Assembly: GCF_018691265.1 (NCBI RefSeq)
Contig: NW_024881322.1
Location: 4,340,001-4,404,000, forward strand
Direction of reading: 5' to 3'
DNA: 64,000 bases
Origin: Tyto alba
Lineage: Eukaryota > Chordata > Aves > Strigiformes > Tytonidae
Part shown: positions 13,401 through 25,100 of the stretch, piece by piece
How the letters are laid out: the number at the start of each line of letters is the position of its first letter
How positions within the stretch are numbered: position 1 is the first letter of the stretch
Translations under genes and position numbers: made by a program
The notes under the pieces: model-generated
The model's database searches: none
What the model was told of the DNA's origin: nothing
What the model saw: only the letters and a program-made list of their open reading frames with translations

Positions 13401-13513
13401 CCGGTCCGGCCCGACCCGGCCGAGGAGTCGGCGGCCCTGCTCTTCTCCCCCCCCGCCGCCCGGCTGTCCCCCGCTCCCCCCCCGGAGGAGGCCGCAACGG
13501 CCACACGCACCAT
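10318..13513 (-). CDS. RPL14: 60S ribosomal protein L14 (eL14), six exons
   Basis: This gene encodes eL14, a protein of the large cytosolic ribosomal subunit. Coding segments in transcription order are 13513-13511, 13092-12991, 12374-12280, 11563-11464, 11068-11015 and 10458-10318. They sum to 495 nt and give 164 residues plus stop, and every junction has a GT donor and AG acceptor with matching phase. The N-terminal half is the KOW-like SH3 barrel of the family ([21 protein letters not shown], then VIDQNR, ALVDGP). The middle carries the family blocks [26 protein letters not shown] and [16 protein letters not shown]. The C-terminus is a short lysine/serine/glutamate tail of SEK and AQK repeats. 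Human eL14 has 215 residues with a long Ala/Lys-rich tail, so this one is shorter only at the C-terminus. Identification is secure, and the locus is intact and intron-containing, so it is not a processed pseudogene. ENTPD3 lies upstream in the same orientation. Confidence 0.97.
11015..11068 (-). CDS. RPL14: RPL14 coding exon 5
   Basis: A 54-nt, phase-0 exon encoding [18 protein letters not shown], a block typical of eL14. The acceptor CAG is at 11069-11071 and the donor GTAAG at 11010-11014. Confidence 0.95.
11101..11132. repeat. (TA)n(CA)n microsatellite in RPL14 intron 4
   Basis: Short TA repeat running directly into a CA repeat, about 30 bp upstream of exon 5 in the sense of transcription. 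Confidence 0.85.
11464..11563 (-). CDS. RPL14: RPL14 coding exon 4
   Basis: This exon completes the split serine and encodes residues up to about 100, including [20 protein letters not shown]. It is 100 nt, with a TAG acceptor at 11564-11566 and a GTACAG donor at 11458-11463. Confidence 0.95.
12280..12374 (-). CDS. RPL14: RPL14 coding exon 3
   Basis: This exon encodes residues 36-66 ([20 protein letters not shown] and onward to LKFPH) and the first two bases of a serine codon. It is 95 nt, with a CAG acceptor at 12375-12377 behind a pyrimidine tract and a GTGAG donor at 12275-12279. Confidence 0.95.
12991..13092 (-). CDS. RPL14: RPL14 coding exon 2
   Basis: This exon encodes residues 2-35, the KOW-like barrel with [20 protein letters not shown]. 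It is 102 nt, phase 0 at both ends. The acceptor CAG is at 13093-13095 and the donor GTAAG at 12986-12990. Confidence 0.95.
13511..13513 (-). CDS. RPL14: RPL14 exon 1 coding part (start codon only)
   Basis: The first exon contributes only the ATG. It is followed at once by a GTGCGT donor, and exon 2 resumes with GTG TTC (Val-Phe). An exon 1 that stops at or just after the start codon is common in vertebrate ribosomal-protein genes. The 5' UTR would be very short, about 20-30 nt, beginning in the pyrimidine tract at 13531-13544. Confidence 0.85.
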
Positions 13514-13530
13514 GATGGCCGCCCGCGAGC

Positions 13531-13544
13531 AGAAAGGGAGGGGG
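13531..13544 (-). promoter_or_regulatory. RPL14: RPL14 5' TOP-like pyrimidine tract / start site
   Basis: Fourteen uninterrupted pyrimidines (CCCCCTCCCTTTCT) lie about 17 nt upstream of the RPL14 ATG on the minus strand. Ribosomal-protein mRNAs start with a C inside such a tract (TOP motif), which confers mTOR/LARP1-dependent translation. Transcription is inferred to begin here; the exact base cannot be fixed without 5'-end data. Confidence 0.7.
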
Positions 13545-13584
13545 CGGTGCCGGCGGCGCCCGGAAACCGCCTGCCAGCCGCGAC

Positions 13585-13596
13585 TGCGCATGCGCG
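13585..13596. promoter_or_regulatory. NRF1-type palindrome, proximal
   Basis: TGCGCATGCGCG matches the NRF1 consensus YGCGCAYGCGCR and lies about 75 bp upstream of the RPL14 start codon. NRF1 commonly drives CpG-island housekeeping promoters. Binding here is inferred. Confidence 0.6.
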
Positions 13597-13677
13597 GGGG
13601 GGGCGGGGCCCCACGCGTGCTGCATTCCCCGGGCGGAGGGCGCGCGTGCGCGGCGAGGGGGGGTGGTGGCTGCTGTA

Positions 13678-13688
13678 GCGCATGCGCG
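13678..13688. promoter_or_regulatory. NRF1-type palindrome, distal
   Basis: GCGCATGCGCG is a second NRF1-like core about 90 bp beyond the proximal one. A more degenerate GCGCGTGCGC core lies between them at about 13642. Confidence 0.55.
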
Positions 13689-13849
13689 GTGCCGTCCCGC
13701 GCTGTGGGTGCTACCCGGAGGTGGGCCCGCTCTGTTCCGTTAGCCCGCGGCCGCTCCTCCCGGGTCGGGGGGGGTGGTGGTCAGGGCAGCCTGAGGCAAC
13801 GTCTTAAAATTTGTCCCCCCTCCTGGAAAGGCACGACATTTTAACGAGT

Positions 13850-16800
13850 GGATGGGTGGAAGATACCTCAGGATCGCGCGTGGGCTTTCATACCACAGCG
13901 CAGAACTAATTTGGAAGAGCAGGGCGGCGGTAGGGAAGGCAGCACTGGGAAAACAGCGGAACCGAAGCGAAATGAGCTGGGGAAGGCGGCTCGGGCCCGG
14001 CTTTTAGAGAGGGTGAAACCAGCACCCTGATTCGGCTCAGGAGGTGATGCTGCCTGAGGGTGAAAAGTTGGGTTAAAAAAGCAAACAAAAGGGACATTTG
14101 ATGGACTCTGCGTTCCACGCAGTGCAGCACTGAGGGGCAGGCAGCACTGACACCTGTGAACTAAAATTACTAGAAAACAGGTATTTGTAGAATAGAATTA
14201 TTAAAATCAGCTTAAGCTGTTTTAAGCATTGCGCTGCAGGCGGGACCAAACAAACGCTAATCTTCTGCGGAATAGAGTAACTGTAGGATAAGGAACTCGT
14301 AAATAATCTTACTTGAGACAGTTCCACCTTGTAGTAGCAGGTGCAGAGAAACATAAGGAAGCTGCAAGCTTGCAGCAAACCCAGGGCAAGCCAGCCTCCA
14401 GGGACAAGATCTACGTGACCACAGGACTGAGTTTGCACAGAAGCAAGGGTCAGCTGGTGCACACAGTGAAGAGGACTACGAGCCTTCATCTGAAGACCCC
14501 CAATGACCACCTGAAGTCTCCAACAGACACGTGCAAGAGATATTAACACATGCTAAATGAGTTCCCAGAAATGTTACAAATATGATAAAAATGGAACGAA
14601 TATGTATGATTATGGTAGCATAAACGTTTGTTAATTTTTCCACGCACACAGTAGGAGGAGCTATCCCCCGTGTGTCTGGCGCTGTAATAAGGAGTACCTG
14701 CTTTCGAAAACTCCAAACTTGAGTCTTAGTGAATTAATGACAGCTTTTGGGTGACGGCACTCTGTGCAGAAGGCGAGTGCCGGGCCTGTGCTGCTGTCGG
14801 CAAGTCGCTTCTCCCACACGTGGTGGGACCCTCAGGGCACGGCAGGAAAGCTCCGTGGGTGGCTTTGATGGACAAACATCAAGACGCTGACATGCGGGCC
14901 GATGGCGTTTGGCAGGATTTTCACTCATGTAAACGTCAGCCAAAATACTACGAGGAGGAGAGCTTTCAGAGTAGGAAAGTGTAAGCACAGCGTACTGCCG
15001 AGCACGGCTGGGACACGGGTCTGACCTTCATCCTGGCTCGGCTGTCAGCAGTGGAATGAAACGTCCCAATGTGGCTGTCTGAAGCACAGCGTTTATTGTT
15101 TGTACAGTTTTGCTTTTATAATGAAAGAGAGCAAGTAAAAGATGTACTGAAGCAGTTTTAAATGGTGCAGATATTTTATGCAAGTGCCTAGGGAATGGAT
15201 CATGAACATGTAAATGAGCACTTAACTCCCTCAGGTATTTTTCAAAGTCCCATCCAGAATACCATTATAGCAGTATTATTTTACTGTGCTTTACAACAGT
15301 AAAATATTAATACATGTATTAAATCAGTTATTTTTAAGCAACATGTTCTAGGTCAAGTCAGTAGATGATGACTTTTTGATTTTTCCATTTTGCAGTAAAT
15401 TGGAAAAAGAGTATTTTTCATTTTCTTCATTTGATCGAGCATTACTCTCCAGGAATTCCTCCTTCAGAGGAAGGAAGGGAAGTTACCCAAAATCTTGGTC
15501 TTTTTCATGATCTTTGCATGTTTTATGGCAGAGATACTCAAATGTCACTCGTGACTGCATTGATGTCTCCCTGAGTATATGAGGGTTGCATCTCTTCAAC
15601 ATAACTAACTTCCATGCATGCATTTCTGCATCTGTCAATATCATGAACAAGTCCTAGCAAGTGTTGGTGTCTCTGAGAGTGTTTAAAAGTAGTTCATGTC
15701 TGTTGCATATATATACAGAAAAAAAAAAAAAAAAAAAACCAACAGGGTGGCAGCTTGGTTTTAATCACCAGAGTTTCCTTGCGGATAATATGGATTCTGG
15801 AGGTAATGAGGAGTGTCCAACTCCAGAATCTCACAGATCAGTTTTGCAGCATGCAAATTTCCATCCCCCAGAAAAGCATTTCAGAGATTTCCTATCCCTC
15901 TAATAACTTGTCTACCAGGATGAAAATACTGGCATTGGGCAAGTAAAAAATGAGAAGTACACTTGGCTTAGCTTTCCACCGCTCAAGTTTATTACTCTTC
16001 ATAAGCAGGCAGCAAAGAGTATAAAAAGAGAAATAACCTATAGTTTCGTACACATTCCTGAATGCTGTTCACTACACTACCTCTCCCTGAGGTCTGGTCA
16101 GTTCTAGATGACAGGACAATTTAGCTACGGTTACGGAAGCCATTACCATCCCCACTGCCTCCCCTCCAGGAGCAACCACTGCAGGCAGGGTGCTGGAATG
16201 GAAGAAGCTGTAAATGGTGGAGCTGCCAGGCAGGAAGTTCAGTAGTTCCAGCTTTTCCAGCTGAAAGTGATGGAAGAGGTAAGACTGAGTAGGTGGGTAT
16301 TGTCCTAGTGATACAGGAGGAAGATTATATACATTGGGAGAAGGGGGAACTACTGAAAAAGGAAAATAGAAGGTGATTCACGGAGGGAAGGCATTCTTTG
16401 AACAGATGCTGGCTCAATACAAGTACATCTGGAAGTCCAAATGGTTTTTGAACAAATTTACTTGCTCTTTAGCTGACAACTCTAAGGGGAATAACTTCCA
16501 AGCATGTTCCGTTTGTGCAAAACCACACCTGAATGGCCCTGCCATTCACAAGCAAAGCAAAGCAAAGGTTTTGTATGGCAAGTAAATACCCCAGAATAGA
16601 ATTTTCAGCAGAAATTTAACAGCTGAAGAAAACATTTTAATGGTGTCACCCAACTATCTTTTTTACCCTTAGCTGCATTCCCAGATCAATCACACAAAAT
16701 AAGGTAAGGCTTTTATCTCATGCCATACTCTGCAATGTCCCATGCGTTCTGAAGTCAAGTCTGTGCTTTATCAGATGTAACTTGGGTGCCACAGAACACT

Positions 16801-18845
16801 TCTTTGTCTTGTAATACCTTCTGCCTTATTTTAAGTACTGCTACTTCAGTAAGACTGATAGGACATAGCAGTATACCAACAGAGAAGGGTCAAAGTACTC
16901 ACTGCTGCTCTTCTTGAAAAATCGCTTTTTTTTCTTTTTTTCACTTAAAAAGATTTAGTTCCTTTCAAATCATCTATTAGCCTGTGAAAAACAAAAGAAA
17001 ACAAAACCCTAACCCTATAACCCAACCTGAAAGTAAGAAGGTGATATGGAAACGGGAGACAGAGATTTAAAATATTCATGGGTAAAAACACTGGCCACTG
17101 TTCTCCTGTCTCACAACCTAATCAATATGGGGGATATATGAAGTTGGGATAGAAAACACATTATGTGCCGTTGGAATTCATAATCCGATGTTAACTTGGC
17201 TTTTCAGTCAACAAGTAGATCTCTTAGGTGCAACACACCTGTGTGGAAACAACTACTCAGGCAGCCTCACAGGCTTTAGCTTCTTAGCAATAGATGTTGA
17301 ATATGGTGATCTCCCTTCTAGCTTTTTACTTTCTCATGCTGAAATGAGTAACCATCCCTTCCGAGAGGAAGGACGCAAGCAAGGGAAACTACACACAGGG
17401 AAGCAAACCTGAGAAGATGGAGAGGGAGGAATGTATTAAAGTGATTGGCAGCAGCTAGTTGTAGGACATTTGGGCAAAGGTGGAGCTCCATGTAGGTACT
17501 GAATCTGGGCGAAAGAAGATGGTAGATGGGGAAGAGGGAAGTGAAGCAGAGATGCTCTTTTTCCTCTTGCAGGTCCTGAAGAGCACAATCCCTTCTTCCT
17601 GCTAACTCCAAGGCCCGTCAGAGGTATTCCCCTTGCAGCTTCACAGATCATGTTACGGCAGTATTAAGAGGCATTAACAGAAACAGTGTACAAAGGGAAG
17701 AGAGGGCAGATGGTGGCAGGAGGCTTTTTCAAGGGTTTTTTCAGAAGCCAGCTGAAGAAGACCAAAGATATACAAAAGACAGGCAGGTAAAAGGGGCACA
17801 GACCATGAAGAACTCCTTGAGCAGTGGGTAAAATTGCAGTCCTGTAGTTAAAGGGAATACGACGTTGGTGAAGAATGCCTGGGCTTTCAAGGAAGTCAGC
17901 TCTTTGAAGCATGAAGGCAGCAGCACTTCCAGGAAAGCTCTGGAGTTAATGCATTGGACAGAAACATCTGCTAGGTAGATCCCAGTGCTGCTGAAGGAAC
18001 AGAGGCCAGGACAGCACTCCAGCCACGATTGCAGCTCCGGCAATGTGTTCCCGAAGCCCCTACAGAAAAGGGTGTTCTGCTGGCCTGCAGATGGGCTCCT
18101 GGTCCTCTTGGCCTTGAAGTAAAGGCTTAACATGTTAGTGCTACAGAAGGTCCCAGGTCTGAGACTCTATCCAGACAGTTGAAATAATATATCCATGACA
18201 AGTCAGTACTGACTGCAACTGTCTGAGATCAACAATATGTGGGGAACACAGGCCAGTGTTTCAGTATGAGAACCCACAAAAAGTATTTCTGTGAAAGTTA
18301 GAGAAAAGGACACTGAAAACTCTAGTGGCTTCTGGCAGTTTATTACACCTTTATGTGGTGGGGATCAATCAGTTTGGAACAGCAATAAAAACAATTCTAT
18401 CCCAGCTGTTCCTTTCAGTTCCTGGCATTACCCAGTGCTTGTTCCAGTTTCAGAAATTAGGTTATTTGCAGGCTTTTAGTGTCAGCACTGCACACAAGAA
18501 CAGCTACCATCTTCCCAACTCCCACAACTCCTATTGACTTGTTTAATTTTATCTTAGACAACTGTCACCATGATCAAATCCATCACCACTTGAGTTTACC
18601 AGTTAGTGCAGAGTTAATGCACAAAAAGAAAATAATACATACCTGGCAGGAAAAGGCTATTAATCCCTTATTGAGCAAAGTGACACATCTGCCCATGTTT
18701 GCTCTGCTGCACACTGGTTTTACAGAAAAAACTGGTTTTACAGAAACAATTACCAAAATATTTCAAAAGCACTCCAGTTCACCATATCAAAGATTCCTTT
18801 GTGTCTCTTCTCTTTTTATGCTTCTGGTCCTGACGTCTTTTTGCC
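13850..18845. other. ENTPD3-RPL14 intergenic spacer
   Basis: About 5 kb between the end of ENTPD3 and the RPL14 promoter. Visible features are a poly-A run at 15720-15738, a 10-bp-stem hairpin (GATTCTGGAG at 15793 with CTCCAGAATC at 15821) and a two-unit telomere-like CCCTAACCCT at 17008. No gene is seen. Confidence 0.6.
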
Positions 18846-18849
18846 TGTC

Positions 18850-18855
18850 TTTATT
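18850..18855 (-). terminator. ENTPD3: Possible ENTPD3 polyadenylation signal
   Basis: This is the first AATAAA on the minus strand past the ENTPD3 stop codon, about 80 nt downstream. Use of this site is inferred; a longer 3' UTR reaching further toward RPL14 cannot be excluded. Confidence 0.45.
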
Positions 18856-18932
18856 TCACCTTCCATTTTTCAAAAATGAAGCCCTACTTAATAGCACTAT
18901 AAAATTTTTGATTTGTCTTCAGTAAAGTTCAT

Positions 18933-19166
18933 TCATTCTGGAATAAATACATGTTCAACACGACTGATGTTCTTCTGATTACGTGATATAATACACAAGT
19001 AAACAAGGAAGAGAAGACACAACAATGCCGTAGCTGTGAGGAAGATGAGGAGCCCAGCAAACAAAGAAGGTTTCAGAGGTAATTGGATCAGCTTGCCTTC
19101 TGCTGGAATCATGTTCGTGAGGCTTAACATGTAACCGAGTGACCATGCTATACTGCTGTTCCCGAC
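18933..19166 (-). CDS. ENTPD3: ENTPD3 coding exon 9: C-terminal membrane anchor and stop
   Basis: It encodes [20 protein letters not shown], a linker, the hydrophobic anchor ([20 protein letters not shown] and on to VYLCII), and a short cytosolic tail ending HVFIPE before TGA. The tail differs from the mammalian HAFDHAVDSD ending. It is 234 nt including the stop. Confidence 0.95.
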   Translation of the reverse strand, partial: VGNSSIAWSLGYMLSLTNMIPAEGKLIQLPLKPSLFAGLLIFLTATALLCLLFLVYLCIISRNQKNISRVEHVFIPE

Positions 19167-22100
19167 CTGAAATAAAGACAGAAGAATCCTATTCCCATGG
19201 ACTTCTCAGTCAAAGAAAAATGTTCCAAAAGTTCAACTACTGATGCTGACAACTGCCTTTTAAGTTAGCAAGGAGAAAACTTCCATGTAGTATACAAAGA
19301 AGATACAGAATCATTTTAAATTACCCTTTTTTTGTAGTTCCAGAAGATGCTAATAAAATTGGTCACTAAATTGGGCTAAAGAAGTGAGAAACAGATATTA
19401 GATAGATGGGTAGGGATGTGTGGTATATATGCAGACAGCCAGTTAGTGGATTTCTGTGCAAGAAACACACTTTAAAAAAAAAAAAAAAAAAAAAAAAAAT
19501 CAGCACTAGTGTGCTAATTCCTAGAATTAACCTCTTATTTTAGCCAAATTCTAGAATGTTGTTCAGTTCAAGCAAACAAAAAACCCCACAAAGAGTCCCA
19601 CCAACACGGACAAAGAGGAGGCCAGGGTAAAGCCCACAAAGCAGGAACTCTGTTCATCATCTTTTGTTCCATGGTTGTTTTTTTGCCTGCAAATGAACCA
19701 GCACTAGGCTCTTCCATTTAAAAACAGTGGGAAACTACTTAGGAATAGGTGAAACAAAAGCACAGGGGGTACATTTGTATCTGCTCCATGGTCCTCATGC
19801 TTTGCTGTCTTTCCCCACTTCTAACATGAGCAACAGAATTTGTCAATTTTCCACTGTCTTCGTCATCAAATCTTCATCCTGCCACTTGACAAGCACAAGA
19901 TCAAAGGATGAAGATAGTGTCTCTTGTCCTCCTCCCACATGCCCAGACTCCAATAGTGGTTCGCCTATTTATATAATACACATAAGTACCTGTCACTATC
20001 TCCTACAAATCAAACCACAACTTTAAAAAACAATTTCAAAATCTATTATTGAACAGCATGAAAAAATAAGGGGCAGGGATGCATTTCAAGAGAAATCGGT
20101 AGAACTCATTAAAACAAGGGCTAGCCTAGAAGACCAGCTAAAAGCTATGTATTTGTTTTACACTATAGCATAAGTTGCTTTCTCTTCCAAAGGGCCTGAG
20201 CCATCTTCAAATCAGTCCAGGTAGTTCTAGGACAGGCAAAGCTGAAGCTGTGCTCTTCTACAACCAAACAGCTCTCCCAAACTCATCTGGCTTTCCATCT
20301 TTATTACAGGTCATCCCACTCTGTAAGCACAGAGATGAGTTTGCCTGAAAGGCTGCCCATAAGTAATTTGCTTAAATTAGCAAATTTAGGAAAAGTTAGC
20401 GAAGTTAGGAAACCAAAGCTCTTTGGTTATTCTTGTATAAAAAGCATCATGATGAGAAGTTGAAGGATGAACTTTAATAAATGATTTAATGTCTTTAATG
20501 AACAGTTTTAAGCAGTCAGCTACTGGTTGTAGGAGACCATAAGAGCCTATAAATACTTGGTCCTTTTTGTAGTTGTGTATAACCTAGTATCTTTTGTTTA
20601 ACTGATAAAGCTACAACAGGAACTGGAATGCAACAGGTGAGCAAAGAGGCAAGATGGATCAAGGTGGTTTTTCATTGCTGAGAGAAGGGAAAAACTCTCA
20701 TTTTGAGGTTTAGAACTTTTGCAAATCATCTAACTCTAAATCCTGCCCACTTCTTAGCATTGGCTTAAGGTTCTTTTTGTTGGTTCTGTTCACTAATTGA
20801 AAGGAAATATACTCCTAGCATAGGCAAAAAGAACACCTTCCACTCTTGGAGAAACTGTGCTGTTATCTCTGGGGCAGCTTAGCCAATCAATTAACATTAG
20901 ATCTTATTATTTTAGTAGGGGCAGATCTGACTAAGAGAATGTGGTTTTTCCTTCTGGCATTTCATGATTACCCTAGTGGAAAATCTAGGTAACAAAGGTG
21001 TTCATTTCAAATAAGCCTTTTGTTTGTTTGGGGTTTTTTGTCAGTATTTTTATAGTCTTGGATAAATACAGAAAAAAGTTTCTGTGTTTGGCTGCTCCCA
21101 TCTGCTAGGGACAATACAAGATACACTTAAATACTGAGACAAATCCATCCCCTGCCAGGCCCAGATTAACATCCCAAAGCAAGCTCTGCTGACTTCTCGG
21201 TAGAAGAGCTAAACTGTGGACAGTCGTCCAGAACTGCTAATGGTTGGTCACCAGAGGACAAAATAAGGCAAGAAAATCCTGCTTGATTCCTTAGTGCACC
21301 AGTAATAGATACGGCTGTTCAGTAAACATTGCTTACGATTTCTGATTCACAGCTTGCCAGCATACCCTGCATTTAAGAATACTCCATGAAGACCTACAAC
21401 CTATTCTTTTGTTGGCTTTGCATGCACGTGCTGAAGCATTTCCAAACTGTAGAGATTTTAAGAGACAGTTTGGGACAAGGTTTTAGAATAACGCTCTGTA
21501 CAGTAGCAGAGAGGGAAGGATGGAGTCACAGAGCACTGCAGGGACCACACTTTTTGATGTAACAGCCAAACTTAGATAATTGCCATGCCTTCTGATTTGG
21601 AAGCAAAGATTTCTTAGCAGTAGCTTTAGAAAGGATATATGCAAGTTTGTTCCAAGTATTCTGCCTTTTAGGAGAAAAACTAAGGTCAAGGAAGAGAGAA
21701 ATGCAGCTATTGCACAAACATTGTAAGCCCTCTCTGCCAACTGAAAGCCAGTACCCCATCAGTATATATTCTTATTGCAGAGAACCAGATTATGGCACAG
21801 GTGGATATGCCAGCAGAGGATGAAAACTGCCCTAGTTGCTTCATCACCACCCACTGACTACAAACCAGTTCTGCTGGTTCCCCCAAGGTTCTGGCAGTGG
21901 ACAGAAAAGTGGGAGTTCTGTCCACCTCAGCAGAGTTACCTCAAACTGACCTTGACCAGCAGGGTGTTTCAGGCAGGTCACTGCCTCGAGCAAGCCACTG
22001 CTTCAACAATCTGGGGCAAGGTTTAAAACACCATTATTTGATCCTTTCTTAAAGCCCTTTTAAACAATCTAGGAAGCACCTCCAAGTAATGCTGCAACCC

Positions 22101-25100
22101 CTGGACTGAAATTGCTACTGAGGCTTGAAAAGTGGCTGTGTCTTATACCAAACATTTGACAGTCATTTACAAAAGCTGTTTACAACCATTATATTTTTGT
22201 AGGCTGCTGCATCTTCTGTCTCCTTCAAAACTTCTTTGGATTAAAGTATCAGTAAGAGGAAATAATTATTACTCACCTCCTTTTGAAAATGTATCTGTGG
22301 CCACGCTTCTGCATCGAAGTTGTAACCATGTACAAGCAAGTAATAAATGAAACTGGCTGAAAAACAGTACGATCTAGCATATATTTCTTCAAATTTAGGC
22401 AGCATAAACTGGAGCTGAAAGCAAAAGGTTTTTTAAAAACATGTAAATTAGAAAGAACAAATTATTTTGTTGTTTATAACTAGAGAATACTTTGGATTCT
22501 AATTAGAATTTATCAGCATTTTTTCAGAGAAACCAAGTAAAGTTGTGGACAACTAGATATGGAGATTTAGAAAAAGAAAGACCCTGACAGTGATAGAGCT
22601 TTTGTGGTAAAAAATGAATATAAACATAAAACTGCACATAAAAGATGGAGGATGTTATGGTTCCTAAATTTTCCGTGTCATCTTTACAGCATGGTTAAAC
22701 TGTGAAATGAAATTCTGAAACCTAACATGCTAGAAATACTAGATGGTTTGACGCACAGTGGGAAAGCAAATGTTGAGGCTGATACAGACCTTCTGAAAAG
22801 TTCTGAATACTTGCCCGGTCCATATTTTTTTGTATCTCCTTTTTACAGATACAAAACAAAAAAATTAAAAATTAAAAAAAAACAAACAAACAACCCACTC
22901 ACCTGTGCCCAGCTCTGTGAACAGAAAAACCACATACTTGAATTGAAGTCAGCTAGGGAAAAGTGCTCAGATAAATTCAAAGCATTAATTGTATAGTAGA
23001 ATCCTGAGAAAGCCTATAGAAAAGGAGTAGATGACAAGCCTGTTACTTTCAGAACTACAGAAATCAAAACAAGCAAGCTCAAAAAGAAATGCTGTGTTTG
23101 CAAACCTACCACAAAATTCCCTTTAACTTTTGGCTGATATATTCCATTAAACGGACAGTCTTCTCTGTCTCTGCAAGCAGTGAAGTTAAACAATAAAGAA
23201 ACCATCTCCTGGCACAGACCTGGGTCTCCTGTTCCATGGAAGTTCACAAGCTGGTTTGGGTAGTAATTTGCTGGTCTCAGAGACTGTGTACAAAGGCTGC
23301 CAGAGAAGTACTTCATAGTTAATGCAGTACTGTAATTCTGAGGGTAGCATGGATTATCCACATTGGAACTCGTGTTTGATTTCTGGAAAAAAACAAACAA
23401 ACAAAAAACCCCAAACAATAAAGGCTACTCAAAACAAGATAGATCTAATTTGACATTAACTATGGGAGTCTTTTTAAACCACATATGCATGTATTTTTGT
23501 CCTCTGTCACGTCTGATCAGTACAACATTGCTGATCACTGTAATACATAGAAACTACTTTCTCAAAAAATTATTGGCAAGATCAGCAAAACACTTACAGG
23601 ACTAGTTGGGCCTTTCTGACAAATGGTACAAAACTCTCACCAATTTTTAACAAATATGAAGCTCTCTGTATGAATCCTCAGTGCATTTGTCCACAACTAA
23701 GCATGACAGAGCTCTTATTAGGGTCTCCAAACTCCACCAAAGGGAAGTGAACACAAACCTAAGAACCTGCTCAGACAGTTATTGAACACCTGCAAGAGCA
23801 ACATAACAAAGGGTCTTAAACAGACCTGGAGCAGCAACGCTAAAAGCCTTTTCTCAGCTTCATCTCTCCCATAGCACTGGAAGCTGTGAGTGTAGACGTT
23901 GTAGTTGTAACCATACAACTTGACTTGCAAGGTGCTATTGAAGTTTTCCTGAGAGTCCTCTGACATAAATGAAATTTGAGTGGAAGCTCCTCCAAGATCC
24001 AGTGCACCCATAGTTTCTCTTCTGTAAGGATGGACCCATGTCCTCCAAAGGTTTCTCTACGTGTAAAAATAAAACCAAGGCTAATTAGAAATATCATCTG
24101 CTGGTTCTCCCTTCAAGCTTTTCTACTCTTTACTTAACTTTTTAAGATTTCCCTCCCTCTTTGTCCCGCACCCTTTCCAAAAAATCTTAGCTCTGAGGAA
24201 AACATGCAGATGTTTTTTACATAAGAGGGATGTACTTTCACAGAGTGAAATGATCTTGAAAGATGAAAAATGGAATGCAGCATAGCTTTCAGCTCAGAGG
24301 ACAGCACAATGACTAAAGCCTAGGACTAGCCAGATCAGTATCTGTACTAGAATGCAGGGAATTGAAGTCCAGATACTTGTGAGATCTTGAACAAATCTGC
24401 ATGGAAATAGTATGAAGATTTGCTTGTTTCAAGGCAAAAGTCATTATTAAAGGAATAGAATATTATGAGATCACACAGAAAAACAGTGAAAATAGAGTGA
24501 AAAACACAGAAAAGTCAGATGAAAGCTCCATCAGAGTTAAAAGAACAAGGACCCCTAATTTGCACCTTTCCTTCACTGAAACTCCAGTGGCAATAAATCT
24601 GATCCATTCAGCTGGCATTTCTCCCTATTACCCAAAACATCCCCCAAATTCTGTATTTGATATACAGTGCAGAATACAGATTTTGAACGATTATCTATCT
24701 CATTTTTTACTGTAGTAGTATTTACTGAGTATGGTGATATGAATGTATACACAAGAAGGGAAGAAAAACTTCATGGGCTAGCAAATACACTCACAAGAAA
24801 ATTCTACAGTGAAAGATTCCCAATAACAGCCCCTAACAGAATTTGACTCTTAGCTCATTGTCACAAAAATGGTGAAAATTTCTCTCTTCTACTACTGATA
24901 TTCCACACATATGTCTTCACACAACTCTCTATACTAAACTGGCTTCACAGCATCTTGCAGTCCCTTCAGTAATCCTTATGAATCTGCCATATGGAACTTG
25001 ATATTTGGATTACTAAAATTCCCTTATGTGCTGGGTTTGTGCGTGGTGGGTTTTTGGTAGTGGGGGTGGGGGCTACAGAGGGGGTTCCTTTGAGAAGCTT

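Larger units (their letters stand above)
13205..13790. promoter_or_regulatory. CpG island at the RPL14 promoter
   Basis: This is a very GC- and CpG-dense block spanning intron 1, exon 1 and the upstream promoter of RPL14. It includes a run of CCGGN pentamers at about 13370-13425. Long open frames here on both strands are by-products of the GC content, because stop codons are rare in such sequence. Confidence 0.85.

Noticed and set aside
13202..13844. Overlapping open frames of up to 201 codons around the RPL14 promoter
   Set aside because: GC-rich CpG-island sequence with few stops; low-complexity Pro/Arg/Ala/Gly translations and no conservation cue. RPL14 exon 1 occupies the same place.
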